Of a stretch of 64,000 nucleotides of DNA, positions 31,273 through 41,450 are shown piece by piece (position 1 is the stretch's first letter; the number at the start of each line of letters is the position of its first letter). Origin of the DNA: Tenrec ecaudatus. Taxonomy: Eukaryota > Chordata > Mammalia > Afrosoricida > Tenrecidae. The stretch covers positions 127,372,758 to 127,436,757 of the forward strand of contig NC_134536.1 in the NCBI RefSeq assembly GCF_050624435.1, written 5' to 3'. The notes under the pieces were generated by a model. It ran no database searches, was not told the origin of the DNA, and saw only the letters and a list, made by a program, of their open reading frames with translations. A program made the position numbers and the translations under genes.

Positions 31273-31600
31273 AAAAGATCATTTTATTGGGGGCTCTTCC
31301 AGCTCTTACAATAATCCACACATCATACAAATGTGCTTGACACGATGGATGGATGGATGCATTGTGATAAGAGTTGTATGAGCCCCCAATAAAATGATTT
31401 TTAAAATAATATGATATTGAATAAAGGTGGCAATAGTGGGGGGGGGATCCATACATCAATTGTATCGAACTTACTTGTACATGTATTGCCATCATCATTT
31501 TCTAAATATTTACTTTCTATTGAACCCTAGTTTTAGCTCCTCTTTTTCCCCCTCCTTCCCCTCTTCCAACCCTTGATAAATTATTATTATTTTCATATCT
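31273..31600 (-). repeat. R1 retroposon, reverse orientation, interrupted
   Basis: The 3' end is 'GATCATTTTATTGGGGGCTC' at 31276-31296. The body resumes at about 31440 with 'TACATGTATTGCCATCATCA' and 'ACTTTCTATTGAACCCTAG'. Between the two parts sits a plus-strand R1 end (31322-31402). Confidence 0.8.
31322..31402 (+). repeat. R1 3' end, 80 bp, nested head-on in R1
   Basis: 'CAAATGTGCTTGACACGATGG', 'TGTGATAAGAGTTGTATGAG' and 'CCCCCAATAAAATGATTTTT' are the final 80 bases of the family in the opposite direction to the host copy. Confidence 0.85.
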
Positions 31601-31660
31601 TGGGATACCTTGATAGAAAATTACTTCTCGAAATAAAGCTCATTCTCATCCACAAAGGAT

Positions 31661-32336
31661 GGTCATTGGTTTTGTTTCTCTAGGTAACTCAGCCTCACAC
31701 ACAGAGTGTAATGATGTATGTAGCCTAGTTCTATAACAAGTCATTGTGTTTAATCATCATTTCCACTTATGTAAGTTTATGTCGCTTGAAAAATGAAGTC
31801 CAACTAAAAGACCTACTATACGCTGCTTCATGACCACCTTCTGGCCGCTCTTCCCCAGGCCTGCTGGACATCTTCACGGAAGGCAGATGCCTCAGCTTTG
31901 GTCCCCAACCATTTGCCTCCTGCTCGCGTCAGGGGGGCCCTGTCCATCCTCCTCCGTCTGTCCCAGGGGATTGTTGCTGGAAGGTGGATTCTCCCCTGGG
32001 GGACCCCATAGGTGTGGACTAGGACTGTAGCATAGGGTCTTCAGAGCTGCGCCCTTCTGGAAGCTGATGCCAGCCTGTCTACCAAGGTGTGTCTGAGTGA
32101 GTTCAAACTCCCAGCCTAGGGGGCCGCACCTCCCAGAGAACTCCCCTGCAGCCCTCCCCACCCATCTTCCTGGCTCCTCTCCATGTGTCTGGAGCCATGA
32201 GGCCCGGCCATTACTTGGACTTCATTAGCCTGAGCTCTGGGTAGTCTTCTACCCCAGCCTACAGCACTGCAGCTGTAAAGCTTGAACAAACAAGGCGTGA
32301 TGCTCTTTAGAGAAGCACCTGTGTCCTGCATCCCCT
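31661..32336. other. No recognised feature
   Basis: No repeat or exon was recognised. Confidence 0.45.
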
Positions 32337-32640
32337 AGATTGGGTAAAAGATTGTCCTCATCTGTGCTTGATTTGCATAAACATGCCACTCCACGGTGTA
32401 CCTAATTGAAGACTGTAAGCCCTTACTGACTCACGGGCAGGGCGCGTTCCCCTGAACTCCCTGATTGGCCTGTTGCCAAAGTAGCCTAATTTGCATGTGC
32501 GGTGGATGCTTTCCCCCCTTGCTGGCCGATATAAGCTGTAACTCTTTGTTCATTAAAACAAGACTTCATCAGACTCCTGTCTTGTCTCCATTTCTCGCGT
32601 TTCTTGCCCCTCTTCATTCCCAGTCCCTCTTTCAGGCATC
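32337..32640 (+). mobile_element. Probable retroviral-type LTR (solo)
   Basis: Promoter-like elements come in LTR order: 'TGATTTGCATAAAC' and 'TAATTTGCATGTG' (octamer-like), 'CTGATTGGCC' (inverted CCAAT), 'CGATATAAGCTG' (TATA-like, about 32530), then 'CATTAAAACAAG' (ATTAAA poly(A)-type signal, about 32552) and a C/T-rich end near 'CCCTCTTTCA'. No retroviral coding is next to it. The boundaries are approximate and no target duplication was seen. Confidence 0.5.
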
Positions 32641-32888
32641 CACATTGTTGATGACCTGTGGGACGGGTCATCCATGCCCACTGCAGGTCACTCTTTCCAG
32701 AGCCTGAGCCCTGAAGTGTCCAGGACAGGGTGTCCCATAGGGGACCCCAGGAAGCTGTCACAGCGTGCCCGGGCAAAGTGCATGACTTCGCAGGGAGCTA
32801 TGGGGGCAAGGGCATGAGACGATGCCAGCATCACTCAGAACAGGCACAGCTGGAGACAGAGGTGCACACTGCCTTGCCTCCTCCCTGT

Positions 32889-33093
32889 CACCCTCAGGCG
32901 CCCAGTGGCAGAGGGGTTCTGTGTTGGGCTGTTAATGGCAAGGGCAGCAGTTCGAAACCACCAGCCTCCCTTTGGGAGAGTGATGCAGCTTTCTACTCCT
33001 GTAAAGAGTTAGAGTCTCTGGAAACCCACAGAGACAGTTCTACCCTGCCCTGTGGGGTCACTGTGAGTCAGAATCAACTCACTGGCCACAAAA
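32889..33093 (+). repeat. AfroSINE, full length
   Basis: Landmarks are 'GTGTTGGGCTGTTAATGGCAA', 'AGCAGTTCGAAACCACCAGC', 'AGCTTTCTACTCCTGTAAAG' and 'GAGTCAGAATCAACTCACTG'. Confidence 0.92.
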
Positions 33094-33124
33094 GCGAATG
33101 ACTGAGTGGGGCACTCAGTCCCAC

Positions 33125-33320
33125 TCAAGAAGTGCTGATGGTTAGACGTTACACTGCTACCTTCCAGGTGGGAGGTTCAAACCCACCAGCGGATCCTCAG
33201 GAGAAATAGGTGGCTGTCTGCTTTGGTAAAGATTGACAGCTTCAGACACCCTAAGGGGCAGTTCGACCCCGTCTACAGGGTGGCCATGAGTCAGAATCCA
33301 CTCCATGAGGGTGGGTTGGG
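33125..33320 (+). repeat. AfroSINE
   Basis: 'GATGGTTAGACGTTACACTGC', 'GGAGGTTCAAACCCACCAGC' and 'GGTGGCCATGAGTCAGAATCC'. It follows the previous SINE head to tail. Confidence 0.85.
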
Positions 33321-35649
33321 CTTTTTTGTCGCACCACGGTCAGATAGCGTGGCTTTCCCAGGCCATCAGGTTGCCTTCACCCCTCAGCTGTCTTCCTGGG
33401 AGACTCAAGCCTCAGCGGGGTGAGCATCCCTTTCTCAGACAGCACAGGTGTGTTGGCGTTTCCTCCCCGTGTATCTGCTATGGTACTGCCACCAAGCACA
33501 GTCATTGCCTTCATCTCGCTGCTATCCACGTGGGATTTTAGCATCTAGTGTTACCTTTGAAACGCAAGAACAAGTAGTTCACGAAAAGCAAATGCGCGGG
33601 GATGACTGATGGGGTGCACATGGAAGGCTTCTCGGATTTAATGACGAGCCATTCCTCGTGTGACCACTTGTTGGCACTTGGGCTGTGGTATGCTGGCTCC
33701 AACCAGGAGGAAGAGGGAGGGAGGGGAGGAGTGGGCTTGGAAGAGGTGGGCTACCCCTTCCTTGAGCGAGCATCTAGGGCATGTCGTTTCAGACTTGCGT
33801 CTTATGAAAGCCAGACAAAACGTCTGACTCCATCCACCCAATCACTGAAAATAAACAAGCAGCAGCCCCAACTCTGAGCTGGAGGGAAGGTAGATGCTGT
33901 CCACTTTCTCCCAGGAAACAACAGCCTCTGCAGGACACGCTGCCCAGGGCCCCTCCAGTGGCGTGCGTACTCCCCCTCTGCCTGTCCTCAGCTCGTCTCC
34001 AAGGCTTCCGTGAGCCCTGTGGGTGCTCCTCGCTGCCCATCCATGCGGACCCTTCCTAACTCCTCAGGCAGAGAGATGAGGCGGCTTGCTCATACCAAGT
34101 CCCTCGATTCACGGCCAGGTCAACCCCAAGCGAAAACAAGGCTGCCAAGCTCCTCCTTCCACCAGAGCACCTGAACCAACCAAGACAACCTTGGGCGCAG
34201 ACACTGGCCGCTGCACAACGCCAGCTGCCAACCCCGATTTCTGTTGCTGCGGTTGGAGAAAGGAGATCAAACCACTATCCCCCACCTACTGGTGTGTGGA
34301 ACCATTCCACCTTGGGCCAGGGATTAAGGTTTCCAACCAGGACTCTTCTGAGTGCAGAGAATCGGCTTCATCTTCCGGTTAACCCCTGATAAACCTCCAG
34401 AGGTGGGCCGTATGCAGCGCTTTAAGATCTGGCCCAACGTCTGTTCTCTTACCATTTTATTACGCAAGGACAGTCTTCAGGTACGGGCAGCGGAATGTTC
34501 TCTGCCAGGCGGGGAGGAGGACAGGGAACTGGGGGCGTGTAGGGACAGAGGCTCGAGTGATGTTTGGTGGGAAAGGGTGGCAATTGCTTGCACTGTTTTC
34601 GCTTCAAAAATACTTCCTCCCCGGGTGTAGAAAGAGCCTTCCCTAAGGAGTCAGGAATTCGAGGTGGATTCTTTGACCCTTCCGCTTACCCCAGCGCTCA
34701 GGGTGAGGAATCCCCAGGTTTACTAGGTGCAGTCTATAGTGTTGTTTGCTTTAAAGACCAGTCCCGTGGCAGCTGAACGCGGTGACAAAAACAAAAACAA
34801 GGGCTCCGCTTGGTCACCAGCTTGGTTATTTGAGCAAGCCCCTTCTCCACAGGACACTTCCTGTTTGCACTCATCTCTTCTCATCTGAGCCTCTTGACAC
34901 ACCTCTCCAGGATGGGGCAGGAAGGCACAGGGCCGTGACCCCCAAACAGCAAGACCTAATGCGTCCCTCCCGCTGCTGCTGCCAATGCAGGCCCAGGGAT
35001 CAGAGGGAGACCCAGGAATCAGAGACGGCCAGGGGAGGGAGGAGTCCATGCATGCAGAAGACACCGGCGGCCCACTGCCCTTTCCCACAGCAGTCGGAAC
35101 CAGGGACCCGGGAGCAGGGCTCAGCTAACCACACAAAGCAAGAGGTCCCCAAGAACTCTTGTTTATTTACATGAGTCACCTGGCTCCACGTGAGAAAGGC
35201 TGGGTTAGGTCGGGAAAACTCATCCATCAGCAGTTCTGAGACACACTGGGTCGTAAGGTTCGGCATGGGGGCAGCGGAATGGGTGTTTCTCTGGTATTTC
35301 ATCACATTTAAAATCAAAACTGAGTGCGTTTGAAAAGATGTATTATGCTTAACGGTAATAATCACTTACCAGCTAATCCAGTGGGCTTCTCGGACCTGTT
35401 ACTGTGCTTGGTCCACTGCAGTAGCACACGGTGGGTGAGGTTTTTGCTGTGTAACAAGTTCGCACTAAGTGGCTTCAAAGAGCACATATGTGCTGTCTGA
35501 CAAATCCTCTGGTCGGGAATCTCCCTCAGCCGGGTCCTGTGTCTGGGTCACTCACGGCGCTGCACGCAGGATGACTCGGGGCTGGCAGCTAAGAGTAGGC
35601 TCTTTAGTTCTTCCAGGAATCAGTGCTTGGCAGCTATTGGCCTACGTCA
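33321..35649. other. No recognised gene or repeat
   Basis: About 2.3 kb without an identifiable repeat, the longest such stretch outside the CDC5L introns. The open frames up to 130 codons lack any family signature. Confidence 0.5.
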
Positions 35650-36567
35650 CAGTGGTTCTCAACCTTTGGGGGTCGAACGACTCTTTCACAGGGTTGGGTA
35701 GTTAGTTTATTGTGCGAACAAGGCAAATGAACACATGTGGGAATAATTGAAGGAGCAGAGAGATAAATGGCTCAGCGAGCCTCGCCTTTCTTATCTCTTG
35801 CTCTTTGATCATCGGACCAGTGTGCGGCTGCCTTGCTTGTTCTTTGCCTCCATTTGCAAGCAACACTGCCTGTGGGACACCTAACCCGTGAACTGTGTCG
35901 CTATTTGAGGTTTCTTCAAGACCTGCTTCGCCACACTATTGGAATTTACATCTCTTGAGCTGGGGACTGTCGGACCCTGTCATCTGACTGTTGGTGACCT
36001 GCCTTGCTGTCTGCTGCCTGTGCCCGGATAGCCTGAATTGCTCTACAGAGGACTACCTGGCAGCCCTCAAGACTTGAAGGACTGCCAGTGTCTCACAACT
36101 GTCTCACGGGAGTGAGTTGCACTGAGCCATTTGTACTGCTTTATCATTTAATTAATGCTTATTTCTTATGTTATACATCTATCTATATGAATAGATATAA
36201 AATATAATACATGTGAATGTATCAATGTATAATTATTAGCATTCTAATAATTATGTAATTATTAGCATTCTGATTTTTGTTTCTCACGGGAGTGAGTTGC
36301 ACTGAGCCATTTGCACTGCTTTATAATTTAATTAACTGCTTATTTTTTATGTTATACATCTATCTGTATAAATATATATATATATAATTATTAACATTCT
36401 GATTGTTTCTCTAGAGAACCCTAACACACAGGGGTCGCCCAACTCATTAACAGTAGCAAAAGGACAGTGATGAAGTAGCAACGAAAATAATTTCATGGTT
36501 GGGGGGTCACCACCACATGAGGAACTGTATGAAAGGGCCGCAGCCTGAGGAAGGTTGAGAACCACTG
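35650..36567. mobile_element. SPIN-like hAT transposon, split by an insertion
   Basis: The two pieces are 35650-35695 and 36427-36567. They start CAGTGGTTCTCAACCTTTGGG and end AAGGTTGAGAACCACTG, so the terminal inverted repeats are perfect for 17 bases. The right piece carries 'AACAGTAGCAAAAGGACAG' and 'GAAGTAGCAACGAAAATAAT'. These features match the non-autonomous SPIN/URR1 hAT group known from tenrec, murine rodents and some other tetrapods. Without the insert it would be about 190 bp, with no transposase. The flanking duplication is imperfect at best (GCCTACGT left, GCCTATGA right). Confidence 0.75.
35696..36426 (+). repeat. LTR-like element, family A (variant 2), inside SPIN
   Basis: It starts 'GGGTAGTTAGTTTATTGTGC' and ends 'GAGAACCCTAACA'. 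It is flanked by 9-bp direct repeats: CACAGGGTT at 35687-35695 and CACAGGGGT at 36427-36435, one mismatch. It matches the reverse copy at 22150-22727. It includes a tandem duplication: 'CTCACGGGAGTGAGTTGCAC' begins at about 36103 and again at 36283, an offset of 180 bp. It is non-coding. Confidence 0.85.
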
Positions 36568-37288
36568 GCCTATGAGCTCAGCTCCCCCGAGCCACCTTCA
36601 GTTGCTTGGCCACTGAGCCTCTGCACACGGCTTCTTGAATTTCTTCCTCCACATCACAAAGTGCAGCTGGGTGGACAAGAGTAGGCTGGCACGGCTGCCT
36701 GTGTTCACTGCCTTACAAAACCTAATAAAGAAGTGACAGCTCATGATTTTTGCCACATTCTAGTGACAAGCCACAGAGTTCCCCCCCACGCCCCACAGTG
36801 AGAAGAGACTACATTCGCTAAGGCCAGAACTCTGGGAAGCAGGGATCCCTGGGGAGATGGCAGCAGCTGCCTGGCACACACACTGTGCAGCCTAAGGGAT
36901 GCTCGGCTGTGTGTGCTGAAAGACAGGAGCCGAGCAGCGCCCCAGGTGTTACCAAGCGGTTTGATCCCCAGCGGCCCAAGGACACACTTTTGAGAACTGC
37001 TCTAAATGAACGCTGACTGCAAATCTGAGAAGAGTCTAGCTACGGGACAGCTCCAGCTTCGGACAGGAGAGCATCTCCCAAGACCTAGAGTAGACAGAAG
37101 GGACAACCCTGCTGCTCCGTCAAACATGGGAGCTGGAGACCGTGATGCAATTCTGCACTGAGGTAAGGGGGTGCTTTCTTCAGTCACGGCCTCAGCATCT
37201 CAGCACCAGTGTTGTTTTTTGTTACTTAAATGAAGCACTATTACAGCAGGCTCCCCATCTTTCACTCCTAACAAAACTGCTGCCGGCA
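36568..37288. other. No recognised gene
   Basis: Unrecognised apart from a possible MER5-like scrap near 36968-37002, considered and not called. Confidence 0.45.
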
Positions 37289-37446
37289 AGTCCATTCTGC
37301 CTGCCTGCCACCCTCCAGGACAGACTAGACCTGCCGCGGTGGGTTTCTTGTCTGGGATCTTTAGGGAGGTAGCCATCCTCGTTCTTCTCCCGTGCAGCTG
37401 GTGGTGAGGAACCGCTGACCTGGAGCTTTGCGGCAGGTACCCCTCA
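37289..37446 (-). repeat. AfroSINE, reverse orientation, diverged
   Basis: 'TCCAGGACAGACTAGACCTGC', 'ATCCTCGTTCTTCTCCCGTG' and 'AGCTGGTGGTGAGGAACCGC' match the complement of the SINE. Confidence 0.6.
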
Positions 37447-37689
37447 TCCGCCGCTATGGCACCAGGGCATCATCCTCCATTGCTGTCACCACATCCACCT
37501 TGCCTTCTGATGCAGCGCTGCCGCTTAGCTCCAGCCCCTCAGAGACCCGGGTCTCCTCTGAGAGAGCAGGGAATTCCTGGGGGATGTCACCCACCCTGGC
37601 CCCACCAGCTTGTCTGTTTCCTGTGCCCAGGATGTCCCCCCATCTCACTGTACCTGCTCACTCTTCAGGGGTCACAAGGACTGTCCCAA

Positions 37690-37985
37690 GAGAACTTTGC
37701 TGGGAAACTACATCCTTTGTAGCCTATGGCCTTGATCTTGCCCCTTCAGACTTGTTCCTACTCAAACCTTTCAAAGAACCCGAAGAGTCCTTCAAGGATG
37801 CCCACACTGCCCTCTTGATGTGCTATGAATGCAAGAGCAACGCGTTCTTCCGGGGTCAGAGAACCGGAAACGCCGCTTTCAAAAGCAGCCAAATGGAGGT
37901 GTGGCAAGAAACAGTATTTTCGAGTTTGGGTATTTACGTCTGTTTCCTAAAAGCGTGTGGCAATCCTTTTACTTAACCCTGCTAT
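37690..37985 (+). pseudogene. Mariner-family transposase, C-terminal relic
   Basis: In the frame entered at 37428, the stretch from about 37695 contains 'CWETTSFVAYGLDLAPSD', with Y at 37725-37727. This fits the mariner motif W-E-x(3)-H-P-x-Y-S-P-D-L-A-P-S-D, whose Asp is the last catalytic acid of the D,D34D triad. The 'LFLLKPFKEPEESF' that follows fits the mariner 'lfpkLK' segment, and the end has a W and aromatic positions like the family C-terminus. The preceding 80 codons of the frame (37428-37690) do not look like transposase, so only the tail is kept. The usual Pro before Asp is Leu. It is dead. Confidence 0.6.
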
Positions 37986-38256
37986 CAACAGTCCCCGGAT
38001 CAGGGCTTTAAGGAGCTGTTCATGAGATTCAAACGGATACAATGATTCCATTCTGTAGGCTTGAGTGTGATTTTGAAAAACGGGTATCATGCCAGCTCCA
38101 AATCCAACCTTTACCCTGCTTTGTGGTCCCCGTGGTTGTCCCCGTCCGCTGCCAGTGGCAGGGCATTGTCAGCAGAGCGCCGGAAGGAAGGACAGGCAGG
38201 GGAAGGAACATCACTCCTGGCTTGGGGCTTTCACGTCCAGCCCTAATTACCACCTG

Positions 38257-38746
38257 AGATAGTTAAAGTTTATTGTGCCAACCTGGCAGATAAACACATG
38301 TGGATTTAATTGAAGGGTGGAGGGATAAATGGCTCGGTGAGCCTCGTCTTTCTGGTTTTGGGGTCCCTTGCTTTCTGATGGTTGGACCAGGGTGCAGCTG
38401 CCTTAGCCAGTTCCTTGCTTTAGCTTGCGAGGCTCACTTCCTGCAAGACATCCCTGAGAAGTCACATGGGCCTACCCCGATGCAGCCCTGGGTGCTGGAG
38501 CAGCCCTGTGGAGACCCCTGCCAGTGCTGAGAAGCTTACACATTCACTTACTCGGCTTTCCTCCTGCAGTCGGTGTCATGGTGTGAATTGTGAGATGGAG
38601 GTCTTTGTGGATTGGTGTTGGACAAATTGGCTAATGTTGGACTTGTGGGCTTGGGCAGCACTGTGTTGGGATGTTTTCTTGATGTGCATTTACCCTTTAT
38701 ATAACTCTCAATACATATGGGTTTCTGTGATGTACCCAGACTGACA
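38257..38746 (+). repeat. LTR-like element, family A (type copy)
   Basis: A 490-bp element from 'AGATAGTTAAAGTTTATTGTG' to 'TACCCAGACTGACA', flanked by perfect 9-bp repeats TACCACCTG (38248-38256 and 38747-38755). It contains 'GGGATAAATGGCTCGGTGAG', 'GGAGCAGCCCTGTGGAGACC', and a TATATAA near 38699 close to its 3' end. No coding or terminal inverted repeat was seen. Confidence 0.88.
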
Positions 38747-39301
38747 TACCACCTGTCTGCATGGGCTAGGAGGCTCCTGTCAGTGACAGCAGGGAACTAG
38801 GCGGCAGGTAGTTTTTCATGCACCTTAGCCAGCAGCTTTCCTCCAAGCTTAACAGACAGCCCAGTGAGGGACTTCCAGGCCAGGTGAGCACCACCTGTCT
38901 GCCCACCCCACCAGGTGGGTGGGTCTCAGCAAACTTCTCCAGCCAGTGGGGGGCTGCAAAACACCCTCCCCAATGAGACTGGCACTCCATGACCCACCCC
39001 CTTCCATACAGTCCCTTAGCCACATGGCTGGGGACACGCCCCACCTGTTGTGACTCCAGCTTGTCTCATGTGACCCCATTTCTTTCTATAGACTATACCC
39101 TGAACGCTAAAGGATACAGAATCATTTGTAAAACTGGTGACAGAATTTCTAGCTCAAAGGCAGAAAATGACAGTCCATTTAGTAATGACTGAGAAATAAA
39201 AAAACATGATTAGAGGATTAGTGTCAGTAAATTACCATAAAGGCCAATAGATTTAACTCCCTTATTAAAAACAGACTCTCCCAATGGGTTGAAAATCTGG
39301 T

Positions 39302-41251
39302 GACTCCACAGTGTGGGAACTGCACCTGATCTGATCCCACCACACCAAGGCGAATTGCTGGGGGAGTGCAGCGGAACAGCGGGGGAATGGGGCGGCGGGG
39401 TCCCCAGAGAATGCTGTGGGTGGACTTTAGGACTAGGGCATGGTGCCCCAACAGACTGGACTGGAAAACACTACGGGCCAACAAACGATCCTTGAACTGA
39501 CTGACTACAAGCTTTTCTTTCTTGATGTGTTTTTTTGTTGTTCAGTGGTTTGTTGTTTTGTTGTATACTGTTGTTTTCCTGTCTTGTTTTTGTGCATGCT
39601 ATTATCTCCACAGGTCTGTCTAAATAAGGTAGGCTGGATGAACGATCTGGAGGAAAAACAACGGGACCGACGGTTCCGGGGGGACTTGGGATAGGGGGAG
39701 GTGGGGGGTAAGGAAGTGGTGTTAACTAACCCAGGGACAAGGGAACAAAATGGGATCCAAATTGGTGTTGAAGGGGGAGAGGCAGGCCTGGTAGGGAATG
39801 ATCAAGGGTAGGGTAAGGTAACGTAACAAAGAGGTATAGCTGTAACCCAGGTGAGGACGGAGCATGCTAGTAGGGCAGGAGGAAGATCAAGGGAGATGGA
39901 GGAAAGAGCTAGGAGTCAAAGGGCATTTATAGAGGTCTAGACAAAGACATATACATGCAAATATATATATGAGGATGGGGAAATACATCTATGTGCCTAT
40001 TTTTATAGGTTTAGTATTAAGGTGGCGGAAGGACCTTGGCTTCTACTCAAGCACTCCCTCGATGCATGAATACTTTCTTCTATTAAATTGGCATTCTACG
40101 ATACTCACACTCTCGACACAACCGCTGAAGCCAGTGGGTGAACAAGCAAATGTGAAGAAAGCTGATGGTGCCCGGCTATCAAAAGAGACAGTGTCTGGGG
40201 TCTTAAAGGCTTGAAGATAAACAAGCGGCCATCTAGCTCAGAAGCAACAAAGCCCACATGGAAAAACACACCAGCCTGTGTGATCACGTGGTTCCAAAGG
40301 GATGCTATCAGGCATCAAAGAACAAAAAATCATATCATTGGGTGCACACCTCCAAGATACGATCACTGAGGACAAACAGGTGCATAAGCAAATGTGGCGA
40401 AGAAAGCTGATGGTGCCTGGCTATCAAGAGATAGTGTCTGGGGTCTTAAAGGCTTGAAGGTGAACAAGCGGCCATCTAGCTCAGAAGCAACAAAGCCCAC
40501 ATGGAAGAAGCACACCAGCCTGTGCGATCATGAAGTGTTGAAGGGATCAGGTATAAGGCACCATAAAAAAACAAAAACCTTACCATAGTGAATGAAGGGG
40601 GAAGTGCAGAGTGGAGACCCAAAGCCCATTTGTCGGCCAATGGAGATCCCCTTCCAGAGGGGTCTAGGGGAGGAGATGAGTCAGTCGGGGTGCGACATAG
40701 CACCAATGAAGAATAGAGCTTTCCTCCAGTTCCTAAATGCTTCCTCCCCCACCCCCACCCCCTACTACCATGATCCGAAATCTACCTTGCAGGTCTGGAT
40801 AGAGCAGAGGTTGTACACTGGTGCAGATAGGAACTGGAGGCACAGGGAATCCAGGGTGGATGATACCTTCAGGACCAGGGGTGTGAGGGGCGATACTGGG
40901 AGGGTAGAGGGTGAGTGGGTTGGAAAGGGGGAACCAATTACAAGGATCTACATGTGACCTCCTCCCTGGGGGACGAACAACAGAAAAGGGGGTGAAGGAA
41001 GACACCGGATAGGGCAATATATGACAAAATAACAATTTATAAATTATCAAGGGCTCATGAGGGAGTGGGGAGCGGGGATGGAGGGAGAAAAAAAGTGGAC
41101 TTAATGCAAAAGGCTTAAGTGGAGAGCAAATGCTTTGAAAATGATTAGGGCAAAGAATGTACAGATGTGCTTTATACAATTGATGTATGTATATGTATGG
41201 ATTGTGATAAGAGCTGTATGAGTCCCTAATGTTAAAAAAAAAAAAAAGGAA
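39302..41251 (+). repeat. R1 retroposon, longest copy, 1950 bp
   Basis: It starts 'GACTCCACAGTGTGGGAACTG' and runs without a significant frame to the R1 3' blocks, then a TTA and a run of A residues at about 41234-41247. Perfect 11-bp repeats GAAAATCTGGT (39291-39301 and 41252-41262) flank it. It extends R1 more than 1 kb upstream of the other copies. A 245-bp tandem duplication is internal: the 'GCTGATGGTGCC' block occurs at 40161 and 40406. It carries the phrases 'ACAACGGGACCGACGGTTCC' and 'ACATATACATGCAAATATAT'. The lack of coding over almost 2 kb suggests a very long L1 3' UTR or a separate L1-driven non-coding retroposon. Confidence 0.88.
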
Positions 41252-41266
41252 GAAAATCTGGTCCCT

Positions 41267-41450
41267 CACTGCCATCAGATTGATGCCGACTCTTGGTGAC
41301 GCTATAGGACTGGGTAGAACGCCCCTGAGAGTTTCCACACTGTAACTCTATGGGAGTGGAAAGCCCTGTCATTCTTCCAAGAAGTGGCTGGTGCTTTCGA
41401 ACTGACTTTGTGGTTAGCAGCCCAACATGTAACCACTACCAAAGCTCCTC
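41267..41450 (-). repeat. AfroSINE, reverse orientation
   Basis: 'CACTGCCATCAGATTGATGCC', 'GCTATAGGACTGGGTAGAACG', 'TGGCTGGTGCTTTCGAACTG' and 'GGTTAGCAGCCCAACATG'. The long R1 copy landed just 3' of it. Confidence 0.85.

Noticed and set aside
34782-35174. 130-codon open frame
   Set aside because: Overlapped by equal-length frames on the other strand, with no family signature or codon pattern to favour any of them.
36968-37002. MER5-like hAT end ('GGACACACTTTTGAGAACTGC')
   Set aside because: Only about 35 bases are similar and the partner end was not found. Too short to call.
37428-37690. N-terminal part of the 182-codon frame as a gene
   Set aside because: Only the C-terminal part shows mariner motifs. 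The first 80 codons are low-complexity Ser/Pro with no family match, so no gene is called.
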